From assembly GCA_943788405.1 (NCBI GenBank), contig CALSQD010000002.1:732850-796849 (forward strand): DNA of 64,000 nucleotides, read 5' to 3'. Source of the DNA: an uncultured Flavobacteriales bacterium (GTDB lineage: Bacteria > Bacteroidota > Bacteroidia > Flavobacteriales > BACL11). The position numbers and the translations under genes are program-made. Of the stretch, positions 37,960-46,421 are shown in pieces (position 1 is the stretch's first letter; every line of letters starts with the position of its first letter). The notes beneath the pieces are model-generated. The model was given only the letters and a program-made list of their open reading frames with translations. It was not told where the DNA came from and searched no databases.

Positions 37960-39862
37960 ATTGCCCAATAATTTTAAACTCTGTCCTTCTGTTTTGTGCC
38001 CTACCTTTTTCTGTATTATTATCTGACACAGGAAACAACTCTCCAAAACCGTTAAAGGCAACTCTAGCAACCTCCACCCCTTCCGATAAAATAAGATTAC
38101 GCACAGCTTTTGCTCTGTTTTCTGAAAGCAATTGATTATCCTTATCATCACCAATATCATCAGTAAAACCATTTATTTCTATTATCAAATTGCTATTTAC
38201 ATTTAAGTAAGCAGCAAATTCCAATAGGACATTTTGTGCCATTTCTTTTATCTGATAAGAATTCGTTTCAAAATAAATATCCTCAATATTAAAGGACTTC
38301 CCATTCTCCAAGGATTCCAATGCTATATTCAAGTTTTTAGGAGAAGAAAAAGAAGTGTCATTAGCAGAAATATAAGTTGAGTTAAAAGCAAAACCCTCTT
38401 TTTTTACCGTAATTAAAACATCATCATCCTTTGCCAAAGTTAAGGAGGACACATAAGTTCCTGCCGCTACCTTTACAGTAGTAACCTCATTGGTAGTTAT
38501 GTTTTTTATTTCCAATTCCACATCCTCCAAAACCTGCCCATTTTCATCCAACAATTCTCCTTTTAAAAATAATACCCTTTCAGGCTTAGCACCATCATGC
38601 AAAGGAAAAGAATAGATATCCCAACCTCCTACTCCATCCAGTTGATTAGAAGCAAAATAAGCCGTATTTCCATCCGTACTCACAAAAAGGGAAATCTCAT
38701 CAGCAGCCGTATTGATAGGAAAACCAATATTTACAGGGTTTTGCCAAACCCCTAAACTATCCTTTCTGCTATAGAAAATATCAAAACCACCAATACTTGG
38801 AAAATTTGTTGAAGCAAAAAATAAGGTCTTCCCATCCGTATGCAAATAAGGAGATTTTTCATGTTCGTTACTATTAATAGTAGAACCTAAGTTTTTAGGA
38901 CTTGTCCACTTTCCATTCTCAAAATTAATTTCATACAAATCAATTTTACCATACCCCCCTTTTCTATCACTAGCAAAAACAATCGTTTTACCATCAGAAG
39001 AAACGGTTGGCTGGGATTCCCAAGAATCTGATTTTGAAATTTTATCAGAGAAACTCTGCACCTCCGACCAACTATTTCCAGCCCTATTCACATAATAAAT
39101 ATCACAATTATTATAGCCTTTTTTATTCCTGATGCACTTTGTGTAATACAACACTTTATTATCAATAGTAATGGACGCTCCACCTTCATTACTTTCCAGG
39201 TTAAAAGGATAAGAAAGCGCCTGACCTTCATCAAATATACCTTTTATTTTTCTACTAGAAACAAACTCCTCAACACTAGTATTTGTTATTGAACTAAAAC
39301 TACTTTTATCTGAACGCCTTGTAAAAAATGAAAACTCTTGATCAGGAGAAATAATGGGTAAATACTCATCATAAATTGTAGAAACACCACTTACAACTTC
39401 AGGAGAAAAAGAAACTGGATTAACAATAATTTTAGCCAATACTTTTGCTTTAGCATACAAATTAACTGCATCAGAATAATAAGGATCAGCAATTCCTAAA
39501 GCTATGCTCTTTTGTAAATAAAAATCAGCATTCACATAATCCTTTCTGTTAAATGCAATTTCTCCTAGTAAATAATAAACTTTTGGAAAATTATCAGGAC
39601 AATTAGCTATTGCATTTAAACCTTCCGTTTCTGCATCAAAAAACTCACCTTTACGCCAAAGTATCTCTGATTTTAAAGCACTAAATACGGCAAATGATTT
39701 ATCCGTACTCAATTCATCCAAAGCAGCATAAAAATCTCTTTTAGCAATTTGTTTTTCTATCTTTTTTAGCAATCTTTTATCCTTTCCTTTTTCAGGAAAA
39801 CATTCTTGAGCCATTAGCAAATGACCAATAAACAAAAAGCAGATTAAAAAATATTTTTGCAA
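37958..39862 (-). CDS. PorE-like TPR/PD40/CRD/OmpA protein, apparent TTG start
   Basis: 634 aa. Signal peptide MQKYFLICFLFIGHLLMAQ, short TPR region (60-140), PD40 repeats (about 160-420; HTDGKTLFFASTNFPSIGGFDIF), a regulatory-like beta domain (430-510) and a C-terminal OmpA domain (INGFTDDIGDDKDNQLLSENR...AQNRRTEF). Same layout as the gene at 33342. The start codon giving the signal peptide is TTG (39862-39860), 3 nt after the symporter stop. The first ATG would delete the signal peptide (Met17), so TTG is preferred. Its translation is probably coupled to the upstream gene. Confidence 0.85.
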   Translation of the reverse strand: MQKYFLICFLFIGHLLMAQECFPEKGKDKRLLKKIEKQIAKRDFYAALDELSTDKSFAVFSALKSEILWRKGEFFDAETEGLNAIANCPDNFPKVYYLLGEIAFNRKDYVNADFYLQKSIALGIADPYYSDAVNLYAKAKVLAKIIVNPVSFSPEVVSGVSTIYDEYLPIISPDQEFSFFTRRSDKSSFSSITNTSVEEFVSSRKIKGIFDEGQALSYPFNLESNEGGASITIDNKVLYYTKCIRNKKGYNNCDIYYVNRAGNSWSEVQSFSDKISKSDSWESQPTVSSDGKTIVFASDRKGGYGKIDLYEINFENGKWTSPKNLGSTINSNEHEKSPYLHTDGKTLFFASTNFPSIGGFDIFYSRKDSLGVWQNPVNIGFPINTAADEISLFVSTDGNTAYFASNQLDGVGGWDIYSFPLHDGAKPERVLFLKGELLDENGQVLEDVELEIKNITTNEVTTVKVAAGTYVSSLTLAKDDDVLITVKKEGFAFNSTYISANDTSFSSPKNLNIALESLENGKSFNIEDIYFETNSYQIKEMAQNVLLEFAAYLNVNSNLIIEINGFTDDIGDDKDNQLLSENRAKAVRNLILSEGVEVARVAFNGFGELFPVSDNNTEKGRAQNRRTEFKIIGQ

Positions 39863-39865
39863 AGT

Positions 39866-41155
39866 TTAACTCATTAATTCTTCTTCAGTAACTTCTCGCA
39901 ATTCTCCCTCAGTGGAGGCAACAATAGTTGCCACAGTAGCATCACCTGTTACATTCACAACTGTACGCATCATATCTAGTATTCTATCCACTCCAAAGAT
40001 AAGTGCAAGCCCCTCAGTAGGCACATTAATTGCACCCAAAACAATTACTAGCATTACCATACCAGCACCCGGAACAGCAGCAGCACCAATGGAAGCTAAA
40101 GTTGCCGTAAGCACAATGGTTAATTGCTGTCCTAAATCCAAATCAATACCAAAAGCTTGGGCAATAAATACTGCCGCTACTGCTTGGTAAAGAGAAGTTC
40201 CATCCATATTAATAGTAGCACCTAGTGGCAATACAAAAGAAGAAACCTCTTCAGAAACCCCTAAATGATCCTCACATCTTTCCATAGTAACTGGCAAGGT
40301 TGCTGCACTAGAACTAGTAGAAAATGCCAACATCTGTGCAGGAGAAATCGCTTTAAAAAAATTGATATATTTTACTTTTGTGAATGTACTCAAAATTAAA
40401 GGATATACCACAACAATCATAAGTAATAAGCCAGCAATTACGGTTAAGGAATATTTTCCTAAAGCAATAAACAAAGTAGAACTTGCTCCAAAATCAACCA
40501 CTAAACCTCCTAAAAGTGCAAACACACCATAAGGGGCTGCTAACATAATTAAATCTACAATCTGAAGAATAATATCGTTTACCCCATCAAAGAAACCTTT
40601 TACATATACCGTTTTTTCACTAGGCAGCATTACCATTGCAATCCCAAATAGAATGGCAAAAAAGATAACTTGCAACATATTAGAATTATCACTAGAAGCT
40701 GAAAAAATATTTGTTGGGACTATATCCACCACAAACTGCAAAGGGCCTGCCTCTTTTACATTTCCTGCTGCTGCAATTTTTTTATCTGCTCCTGATTGAG
40801 AATTTTCAGATAACTGTATGGATTCTCTATCAAAATCAGCTCCAGGATTTACCATATTTACCAAGAACAAACCAATGCTTACCGCAATAACTGTGGACAT
40901 TAAATAAATAGCGATTGTTTTCCCTCCTATCCTGCTTAATTTTGAAATATCTGATAAAGATGCCACTCCTTTAATAAGTGATGCAAAAACTAAAGGAACT
41001 GCAATTAGCTTTAATAGGTTTACAAATATTTTACCCCATGGCTTTATCCAATCAGTAGTAAAATCCACCCAACCTAATTTGTTAGCGATTAGGCCGTAAA
41101 CGACACCCAATACCATTCCGATTATAATTTTCCAGTGTAATGCTAGTTTTTTCAT
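39866..41155 (-). CDS. Dicarboxylate/amino acid:cation symporter (DAACS family)
   Basis: 429 aa, eight predicted membrane helices plus two re-entrant hairpins. Signatures: TSSSAATLPVTMERCEDHLG (first hairpin, serine-rich), PLGATINMDGTSLY (the NMDGT sodium/substrate motif) and IGAAAVPGAGMVML (second hairpin). It imports C4-dicarboxylates or acidic amino acids with sodium or protons. No regulatory partner nearby. It lies in a unit aroC - 147-aa protein - symporter - PorE-like. Confidence 0.93.
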   Translation of the reverse strand: MKKLALHWKIIIGMVLGVVYGLIANKLGWVDFTTDWIKPWGKIFVNLLKLIAVPLVFASLIKGVASLSDISKLSRIGGKTIAIYLMSTVIAVSIGLFLVNMVNPGADFDRESIQLSENSQSGADKKIAAAGNVKEAGPLQFVVDIVPTNIFSASSDNSNMLQVIFFAILFGIAMVMLPSEKTVYVKGFFDGVNDIILQIVDLIMLAAPYGVFALLGGLVVDFGASSTLFIALGKYSLTVIAGLLLMIVVVYPLILSTFTKVKYINFFKAISPAQMLAFSTSSSAATLPVTMERCEDHLGVSEEVSSFVLPLGATINMDGTSLYQAVAAVFIAQAFGIDLDLGQQLTIVLTATLASIGAAAVPGAGMVMLVIVLGAINVPTEGLALIFGVDRILDMMRTVVNVTGDATVATIVASTEGELREVTEEELMS

Positions 41156-41174
41156 TTGTTAGTTGCTTGTTTTT

Positions 41175-41618
41175 TTAATTATTAGAGTCATATTCTTTTA
41201 ATTTTCTAGGAAGTGATTCTGATTTAAAAAAAGCTTTAACCCAATATAATACAAATCCTTCATAACCTCCAGATGTTTCTATCTCTGATTTATTAAAAAG
41301 GTGTAAAGACGCTTGATTTGTAGAATAACCTCTTTCTTTTCTTGATTTTTCAATATCAAAATAACTTTTTTTAGAAACAATAGAATGACCATTACCTGTT
41401 ACAAAACCTATCTTTTTACCCGTAAAATCAAATTCTCCTCTTATATCTTGAAAAATGAAGTTAAAATAATCACTTTCAAAACTATTTAAATAAGTATCAT
41501 CATTTACTCCCATCTTATCAAAATTCATAATTAACTTCTCTGGAATTTCTTCAAAATTTCTTATTTGCCCAAAACCAATTAATGGAAAGCAAATTAAAAT
41601 CAAAAGTAGTTTTTTCAT
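41175..41618 (-). CDS. Uncharacterised secreted protein (147 aa)
   Basis: Signal peptide (MKKLLLILICFPLIGFGQ) followed by about 130 residues with no recognised motif. Repeated aromatic residues and a GFVTGNGHSIVSKKSYF segment suggest a small beta-rich domain. It sits 4 nt after aroC and 19 nt before the symporter, so it is co-transcribed with both. No homology claim can be made. Confidence 0.6.
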   Translation of the reverse strand: MKKLLLILICFPLIGFGQIRNFEEIPEKLIMNFDKMGVNDDTYLNSFESDYFNFIFQDIRGEFDFTGKKIGFVTGNGHSIVSKKSYFDIEKSRKERGYSTNQASLHLFNKSEIETSGGYEGFVLYWVKAFFKSESLPRKLKEYDSNN

Positions 41619-41622
41619 AATC

Positions 41623-42696
41623 TTAAATTTTATTAGTTTTACTTCTTAAATAATGGTCAACTAAAGTAAGTGCCATCATACTTTCAACAATAGGTACTGC
41701 CCTTGGCACCACACAAGCATCATGCCTTCCTTTTCCTTTTATTTCTACTGCATTTCCTGCTGCATCAATCGTATTTTGCTTTTGCATAATAGTAGCTACT
41801 GGCTTAAAGGCTACTTCACAATAAATATCATTTCCATTGCTTATTCCGCCTTGTATTCCTCCAGAGAAGTTGGTTTTAGTTTTTCCACTCGCATCAATAA
41901 TAGTATCATTCACTTCATTTCCTTTACTAGAAGAAATATCCACTCCACCAAAACCATATTTAAATCCATGTACCGCATTAATACTTAGCATTCCTTTTCC
42001 TATATCCGCATGGAGTTTATCAAAAACGGGTTCTCCCCATCCTGCAGGAACGCCAGTTGCTACAACCGTAATTTCTCCACCAATGGTATCGCCTTGTTTT
42101 TTTGTTTTTTTAATTTCTGAAATCATCTGTTCAGCAATTGCAACATCAGGACACCTCACCAAATTAGTTTCTGTGATATTTAAATCCAAATCAGTATAGC
42201 ATTTATTCAGCTTAACACTCCCAACAGCAGAAACATAAGCTTGTACTTCAACTCCAATTGCTATCAATATTTGCTGAGCAATAGCTCCAGCTACTACTCT
42301 ACAAGCAGTTTCACGAGCAGAAGACCTTCCTCCTCCTCTATAATCTCTTATACCATATTTTTGCTGATAAGTAAAATCGGCATGAGAAGGGCGAAAAGCA
42401 TCTTTTACATGGGTATAATCCTTACTCTTAGCATCTTCATTTTTTATCGTAAAACCAATAGGAGTACCTGTAGTCTTTCCTTCAAATATTCCCGATAAAA
42501 ACTGAACAGTATCACTTTCTTTTCTTTGAGTAGTAATCTTGGATTGCCCTGGCTTTCTTCTATCCAACTGCTGTTGTATTTTTTCAAAATCCAACTCTAA
42601 ACCTGCAGGAAAACCATCAATAATACCCCCAATACTAGCACCATGTGATTCACCAAAAGTTGTTAATTTAAAAATAGTACCAATAGAATTTCCCAT
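41623..42696 (-). CDS. aroC: Chorismate synthase
   Basis: 357 aa from ATG 42696 ([19 protein letters not shown], the exact canonical N-terminus). A frame opens 20 codons further upstream, but that extension overlaps the promoter. Signatures include FGESHG, RPGQSK, the [21 protein letters not shown]/phosphate site and [16 protein letters not shown] near the end. It converts EPSP to chorismate with reduced FMN. Promoter motif TATATTTG lies 4 nt before the ATG. Confidence 0.96.
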   Translation of the reverse strand: MGNSIGTIFKLTTFGESHGASIGGIIDGFPAGLELDFEKIQQQLDRRKPGQSKITTQRKESDTVQFLSGIFEGKTTGTPIGFTIKNEDAKSKDYTHVKDAFRPSHADFTYQQKYGIRDYRGGGRSSARETACRVVAGAIAQQILIAIGVEVQAYVSAVGSVKLNKCYTDLDLNITETNLVRCPDVAIAEQMISEIKKTKKQGDTIGGEITVVATGVPAGWGEPVFDKLHADIGKGMLSINAVHGFKYGFGGVDISSSKGNEVNDTIIDASGKTKTNFSGGIQGGISNGNDIYCEVAFKPVATIMQKQNTIDAAGNAVEIKGKGRHDACVVPRAVPIVESMMALTLVDHYLRSKTNKI

Positions 42697-42700
42697 AGCG

Positions 42701-42708
42701 CAAATATA
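42701..42708 (-). promoter_or_regulatory. -7 element directly before aroC (leaderless type)
   Basis: Minus-strand TATATTTG matches TAnnTTTG exactly and is followed by CGCT and the ATG. Only 4 nt separate motif and start codon, so the message is expected to start at or near the ATG. Confidence 0.55.
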
Positions 42709-42714
42709 ACATAA

Positions 42715-42741
42715 TTGATTAGAGTGAATTTTGTATTTTCG
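42715..42741 (+). promoter_or_regulatory. Candidate promoter of hutI
   Basis: TTG (42715-42717) and TATTTTCG (42734-42741, one mismatch to TAnnTTTG) with a 16-nt spacer, in the 63-nt divergent gap with aroC. Leader about 12-15 nt. Confidence 0.35.
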
Positions 42742-42759
42742 CACAATCAAAAACAAAAT

Positions 42760-44004
42760 ATGAAAACAGTAATCAAGAATATTTCAGAGCTTATCCAAAC
42801 AGAAACAACTCCTAGAAAATGGGTGGCAGGAAAAGATATGTCAAACATCTCTACAATTAAAGATGCGTTTGTAGAAGTTGAAAATGGAATCATTACCTCT
42901 TTTGGAAGTATGGATGAGTGGAATGGAATAGAAGACTGGAACAATACTGATATAATTGATGCTGAAGGGGGAATGGTTTTCCCAACTTATTGCGACAGCC
43001 ATACGCACCTAGTATTTGCAGCTAGCCGTGAAGGAGAATTTGTAGACAGAATAAATGGATTAAGCTATGCAGAAATTGCTCAGAGAGGTGGAGGAATTTT
43101 AAATTCTGCTGAAAAATTACAAAATGCTAGTGAAGATGAATTATATGAAGATGCACTAAATCGTTTAAATGAATTAGTACAAATGGGAACAGGTGCTATT
43201 GAGATAAAAAGTGGCTATGGACTTACAATGGATGCTGAACTAAAGATGTTAAAAGTTATCAAACGCTTAAAAGAAAATACTGATGTAACCATTAAAGCTA
43301 CTTTTCTAGGAGCCCATGCCCTACCAAAAGAATACAAAGACAATAAAGATGGGTATATGGATTTGGTAATTAATGAAATGTTACCAAAAGTAGCTGATGA
43401 AAAACTTGCTGACTATGTAGATATTTTCTGTGAAGAAGGATACTTTACAGTTGAAGACACTAAAAGGCTTTTAACAGCAGCTAATAAATATGGAATTCCA
43501 TCAAAAACACATGTAAATCAGTTTAATGCAATTGGCGGTGTAAAAGCCTCAGTGGATTTAGGTGCTTTATCAGTGGATCACTTAGAAGAAATGGCAGATG
43601 AAGACTACACAGCTCTTCAAAATGCAAATTGTATGCCAACTATTTTACCTTCTTGCTCTTTCTTTTTAGGGATACCTTACGGTCCTGCAGTTAAAATGAT
43701 GGAAAAAGGATTGCCAGTTGCTTTAGCTACTGACTATAATCCTGGCTCTACCCCAAGTGGAAACATGAATTTTGTAGCTTCATTAGGATGTATACAACTA
43801 AAGATGACTCCTGAGCAAGTGATAAACGCAACAACAATAAATACTGCATACGCAATGGGAGTAGAAAAAGAACTCGGAAGTATTTGTATTGGAAAAAAAG
43901 CCAACCTTTTTATCACTAAACCTATACCAAGTTATGCTTACTTACCGTATAGCTTTGGACACAATGTAATTGATAAGGTTATGATTAACGGAAAGTTTCA
44001 ATAA
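42760..44004 (+). CDS. hutI: Imidazolonepropionase
   Basis: 414 aa from ATG 42760 ([15 protein letters not shown]). A longer frame from 42715 would include the promoter region and is rejected. Amidohydrolase signatures: [16 protein letters not shown] (HxH metal site), [44 protein letters not shown]. It hydrolyses imidazolone-5-propionate to formiminoglutamate in histidine degradation. The other hut genes are not in this window. A bidirectional terminator follows. Confidence 0.95.
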   Translation: MKTVIKNISELIQTETTPRKWVAGKDMSNISTIKDAFVEVENGIITSFGSMDEWNGIEDWNNTDIIDAEGGMVFPTYCDSHTHLVFAASREGEFVDRINGLSYAEIAQRGGGILNSAEKLQNASEDELYEDALNRLNELVQMGTGAIEIKSGYGLTMDAELKMLKVIKRLKENTDVTIKATFLGAHALPKEYKDNKDGYMDLVINEMLPKVADEKLADYVDIFCEEGYFTVEDTKRLLTAANKYGIPSKTHVNQFNAIGGVKASVDLGALSVDHLEEMADEDYTALQNANCMPTILPSCSFFLGIPYGPAVKMMEKGLPVALATDYNPGSTPSGNMNFVASLGCIQLKMTPEQVINATTINTAYAMGVEKELGSICIGKKANLFITKPIPSYAYLPYSFGHNVIDKVMINGKFQ

Positions 44005-44037
44005 AAAAAAGCCCCACTTTTCAGTAGAGCTTTTTTT
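44003..44037. terminator. Bidirectional terminator between hutI and the convergent gene at 44055
   Basis: Plus-strand A7GC ... GCT7 with inner ACT/AGT pairing and a CCC/AGA internal loop. T-rich on both strands, so it can end both converging transcripts. Confidence 0.8.
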
Positions 44038-44054
44038 AATATTTAAATAAAGTC

Positions 44055-44501
44055 TTACTTATTTCTTCTCATGTAGTAATAGTGAGTAGTTTTTCCTGTA
44101 CTTGAAAGAACATTTGCAGACATAAATTCCCAACCTCTTTCTGCAGCAGCATTAGCAGCAGCAGCCATTGTCCTAAAATTACTAGCTACACGCATCATTT
44201 CACTTACCTCTTTATTTCTATTATTTCCATAATCAAAAGTAACTATAAGTTTAAGCTGAGGGCTTAACATTCTTTTCATTTGTATCTCACGAGAATCTTC
44301 ACCTCTAGCATTAAGCTCTTGTTCACTCATACCTTCTAAGTCAATAGGAATTTCTATTCCTTTAATAACCATATATTCAACAGTTGCTTTCGAACTTGTA
44401 GTTTGTTCAACAGCCTGCTTACTTTCTTTCTTACTTCTTTTTTGAGCCATAGTTAAAAACGGAATCATAGCCACTAACATCATTAATACAATCTTTTTCA
44501 T
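44055..44501 (-). CDS. Uncharacterised secreted protein (148 aa)
   Basis: Signal peptide (MKKIVLMMLVAMIPFLTMAQ) and a small alpha/beta-like domain. The stretch AAAANAAAERGWEFMSANVL and the end THYYYMRRNK resemble small secreted Bacteroidota domains in which a protein of interest is followed by WEFV-type strands, but no family can be named. 52 nt downstream of the prohibitin-like gene, so possibly co-transcribed. Confidence 0.6.
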   Translation of the reverse strand: MKKIVLMMLVAMIPFLTMAQKRSKKESKQAVEQTTSSKATVEYMVIKGIEIPIDLEGMSEQELNARGEDSREIQMKRMLSPQLKLIVTFDYGNNRNKEVSEMMRVASNFRTMAAAANAAAERGWEFMSANVLSSTGKTTHYYYMRRNK

Positions 44502-44553
44502 TTTTGTTTTCTTTAATTAATTACTTGTTTTATTCTCGCAATAATACAAAATA

Positions 44554-45372
44554 TTATTGTCCTCCTAAAATTATTGGCAAGTCACCATCTCCATTACCAA
44601 TAACAATAACCTTAGAGTTTTGTGATTTTGCAATTTCTTGAGTAGCCTCCACCCCTTTCCATTTTAATAACTGAGGAGTAATTGTCTGGTTAACAATTTT
44701 CTGAAACTTAGCAATACCATTAGCTTCAATCTCCTTTCTTTCTGCTTCTTTTCTTGCTTTATCAATCTTAAACTCATATTCTAAAGACTCCTGCTCTTGC
44801 TTTAACTTTTGCTCAATTGCAGTTCTTAAAGTTGTTGGTAAGGTTACATCTCTAATTAGTATTGCATCTAAAGTAATGTATTTAGATTCAATATTTGCTT
44901 TAGTCAAACTGTAAATTTCATCCTCAATTGCCTCACGCTTTGAAGAATACAATTCTTCAGGCAAGTAGTTACCAATCACCTCACGTGTTACTGATCTGAT
45001 TTCTGGCTTTACAATTCTTTCTAAATAATCTCTTCCAATCTCATCATGTAAATGTCCAATTTTATCTTGTTGTGGCATGTACCTGAATGATAAATCAATT
45101 TTAATTGACAGTCCATTTTTAGACAATACTTCCATTTTCTCGAATGTCTCATGAATTTTCACATCATATACGAACATATCATTCCATGGTGCAATTACAT
45201 GAAACCCTTGCCCATAAACCACTTCCTTTTCTAGTCCTCCTCCAAATTTCTTAAATAGCACTCCTTTTTCTCCTGATTCAATCGTTACGAACATACTTGA
45301 ACCAAACATGACTAAAAATATCATTCCTACAATTCCCATTACCATTGCCTTAGGCAATCCTTGATTTTCCAT
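44554..45372 (-). CDS. Prohibitin-family SPFH/Band 7 membrane protein
   Basis: 272 aa. An N-terminal membrane helix (about 9-27), then the Band 7 domain with VESGEKGVLFKKFGG-like start, GFHVIAPWNDMFVYDV and RYMPQQDKIGHLHDEIG, followed by a charged coiled coil (KLKQEQESLEYEFKIDKARKE region). Length and order match bacterial prohibitins. It forms large oligomeric membrane rings thought to protect membrane proteins from FtsH. Part of a dense minus-strand unit (fabG - VWA - DUF - prohibitin). Confidence 0.93.
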   Translation of the reverse strand: MENQGLPKAMVMGIVGMIFLVMFGSSMFVTIESGEKGVLFKKFGGGLEKEVVYGQGFHVIAPWNDMFVYDVKIHETFEKMEVLSKNGLSIKIDLSFRYMPQQDKIGHLHDEIGRDYLERIVKPEIRSVTREVIGNYLPEELYSSKREAIEDEIYSLTKANIESKYITLDAILIRDVTLPTTLRTAIEQKLKQEQESLEYEFKIDKARKEAERKEIEANGIAKFQKIVNQTITPQLLKWKGVEATQEIAKSQNSKVIVIGNGDGDLPIILGGQ

Positions 45373-45388
45373 AATTTATTTGTTTTAG

Positions 45389-46420
45389 TTAATTTAATTG
45401 TTGTTTAAGTTTCTCTTCATCCATCTTCCTTCTATGTAATATATTAATATAATTATATGCTTTTTTCTCTCCTAGTTTTTGAGCCTTTTTAGCCCAATCA
45501 ATTGCAGCATCTAATCCGCCTTTTATTTCACTTGCTAATGCCATATTAAAAGCTGCTCTACCTGAAATTTTCTCATCTACTTCATCAGTTAAGGGCATCC
45601 ATATTTCAATTGCAGCATCCCAATCCCCCCTCTTAACATATGATTTAGCTAACTTCAAATCATCTGACTTTCCAGTATAATACACCCTATTTACTTTAAT
45701 CCATATTGGTGAAATTCTAAATCCATACTGCTCACCTGCATAAATTCCTGATTGCTTAATTGCTATTCTTTTTGATGGTAAATTTAATTGAGCTTCTTGA
45801 GGAGAATTCCCCCAAGCTTTAAACTCTTTAACTTCAGTAAATTTATTTTCATCAATAATGCGTTCTTTATTTACATCATAAATTCTCCAACCTGACTCTA
45901 CATTCATAATAAGTGTTGCAGGATAACGCAATTCCTTTACTTTTATTCCTTTTACTTTTCGTGTACGCGCAACAGGAGCACCAACTATTGTTCTTGAGTC
46001 AGAATCAAAAGTAGCTAACACCAATAAAGCATCCCCATCATAAGAGCCACAAATACTTTTTACCTCATTCCAAGCCAAAGGAATAGGAAAAGAAGATGTG
46101 CCTGTACCTTTCAATTCAATACCTCCTACATTTTTTAGCGTAAATCGTTCTGAGGAATTAAGCATACTACTAAGTCCATCAATACAATATTCAGCCCCTT
46201 TTCTATCAGCCCCTATACCTTCTCCGGTAAATAAACCTTCAACAATATTTTCTGCTAAATTATCTTTAGATGGACGCGACCTATTTGCTACTACTACATT
46301 TTCTATCTCCTGAGAAATAGTAATATCGGCTGGTCTTTGCACATTTACCAATACTGATGAAGTGCTACAAGAACTTAATCCTGATACTACCAGTATCCCT
46401 ATAAAAAATTGCTTTATCAT
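45389..46420 (-). CDS. Lipoprotein with TPR-like end (DUF6340-like)
   Basis: 343 aa. Lipobox LSSC (Cys18), then VLVNVQRPADITISQEIENVVVANRSRP, which looks like the start of the DUF6340 family of Bacteroidota. The C-terminal 80 residues (YVKRGDWDAAIEIWMPLTDE, AIDWAKKAQKLGEKKAYNYI) are two helical TPR-like repeats. Family assignment is by memory and moderate. Function unknown. It lies 1 nt from the VWA gene and 16 nt from the prohibitin gene, all apparently one transcript. Confidence 0.62.
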   Translation of the reverse strand: MIKQFFIGILVVSGLSSCSTSSVLVNVQRPADITISQEIENVVVANRSRPSKDNLAENIVEGLFTGEGIGADRKGAEYCIDGLSSMLNSSERFTLKNVGGIELKGTGTSSFPIPLAWNEVKSICGSYDGDALLVLATFDSDSRTIVGAPVARTRKVKGIKVKELRYPATLIMNVESGWRIYDVNKERIIDENKFTEVKEFKAWGNSPQEAQLNLPSKRIAIKQSGIYAGEQYGFRISPIWIKVNRVYYTGKSDDLKLAKSYVKRGDWDAAIEIWMPLTDEVDEKISGRAAFNMALASEIKGGLDAAIDWAKKAQKLGEKKAYNYINILHRRKMDEEKLKQQLN

Positions 46421-46421
46421 A

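Noticed and set aside
42715-42759. Upstream extension of hutI and the 20-codon extension of aroC
   Set aside because: Both extensions cover the divergent promoter region; internal ATGs give the canonical N-termini.
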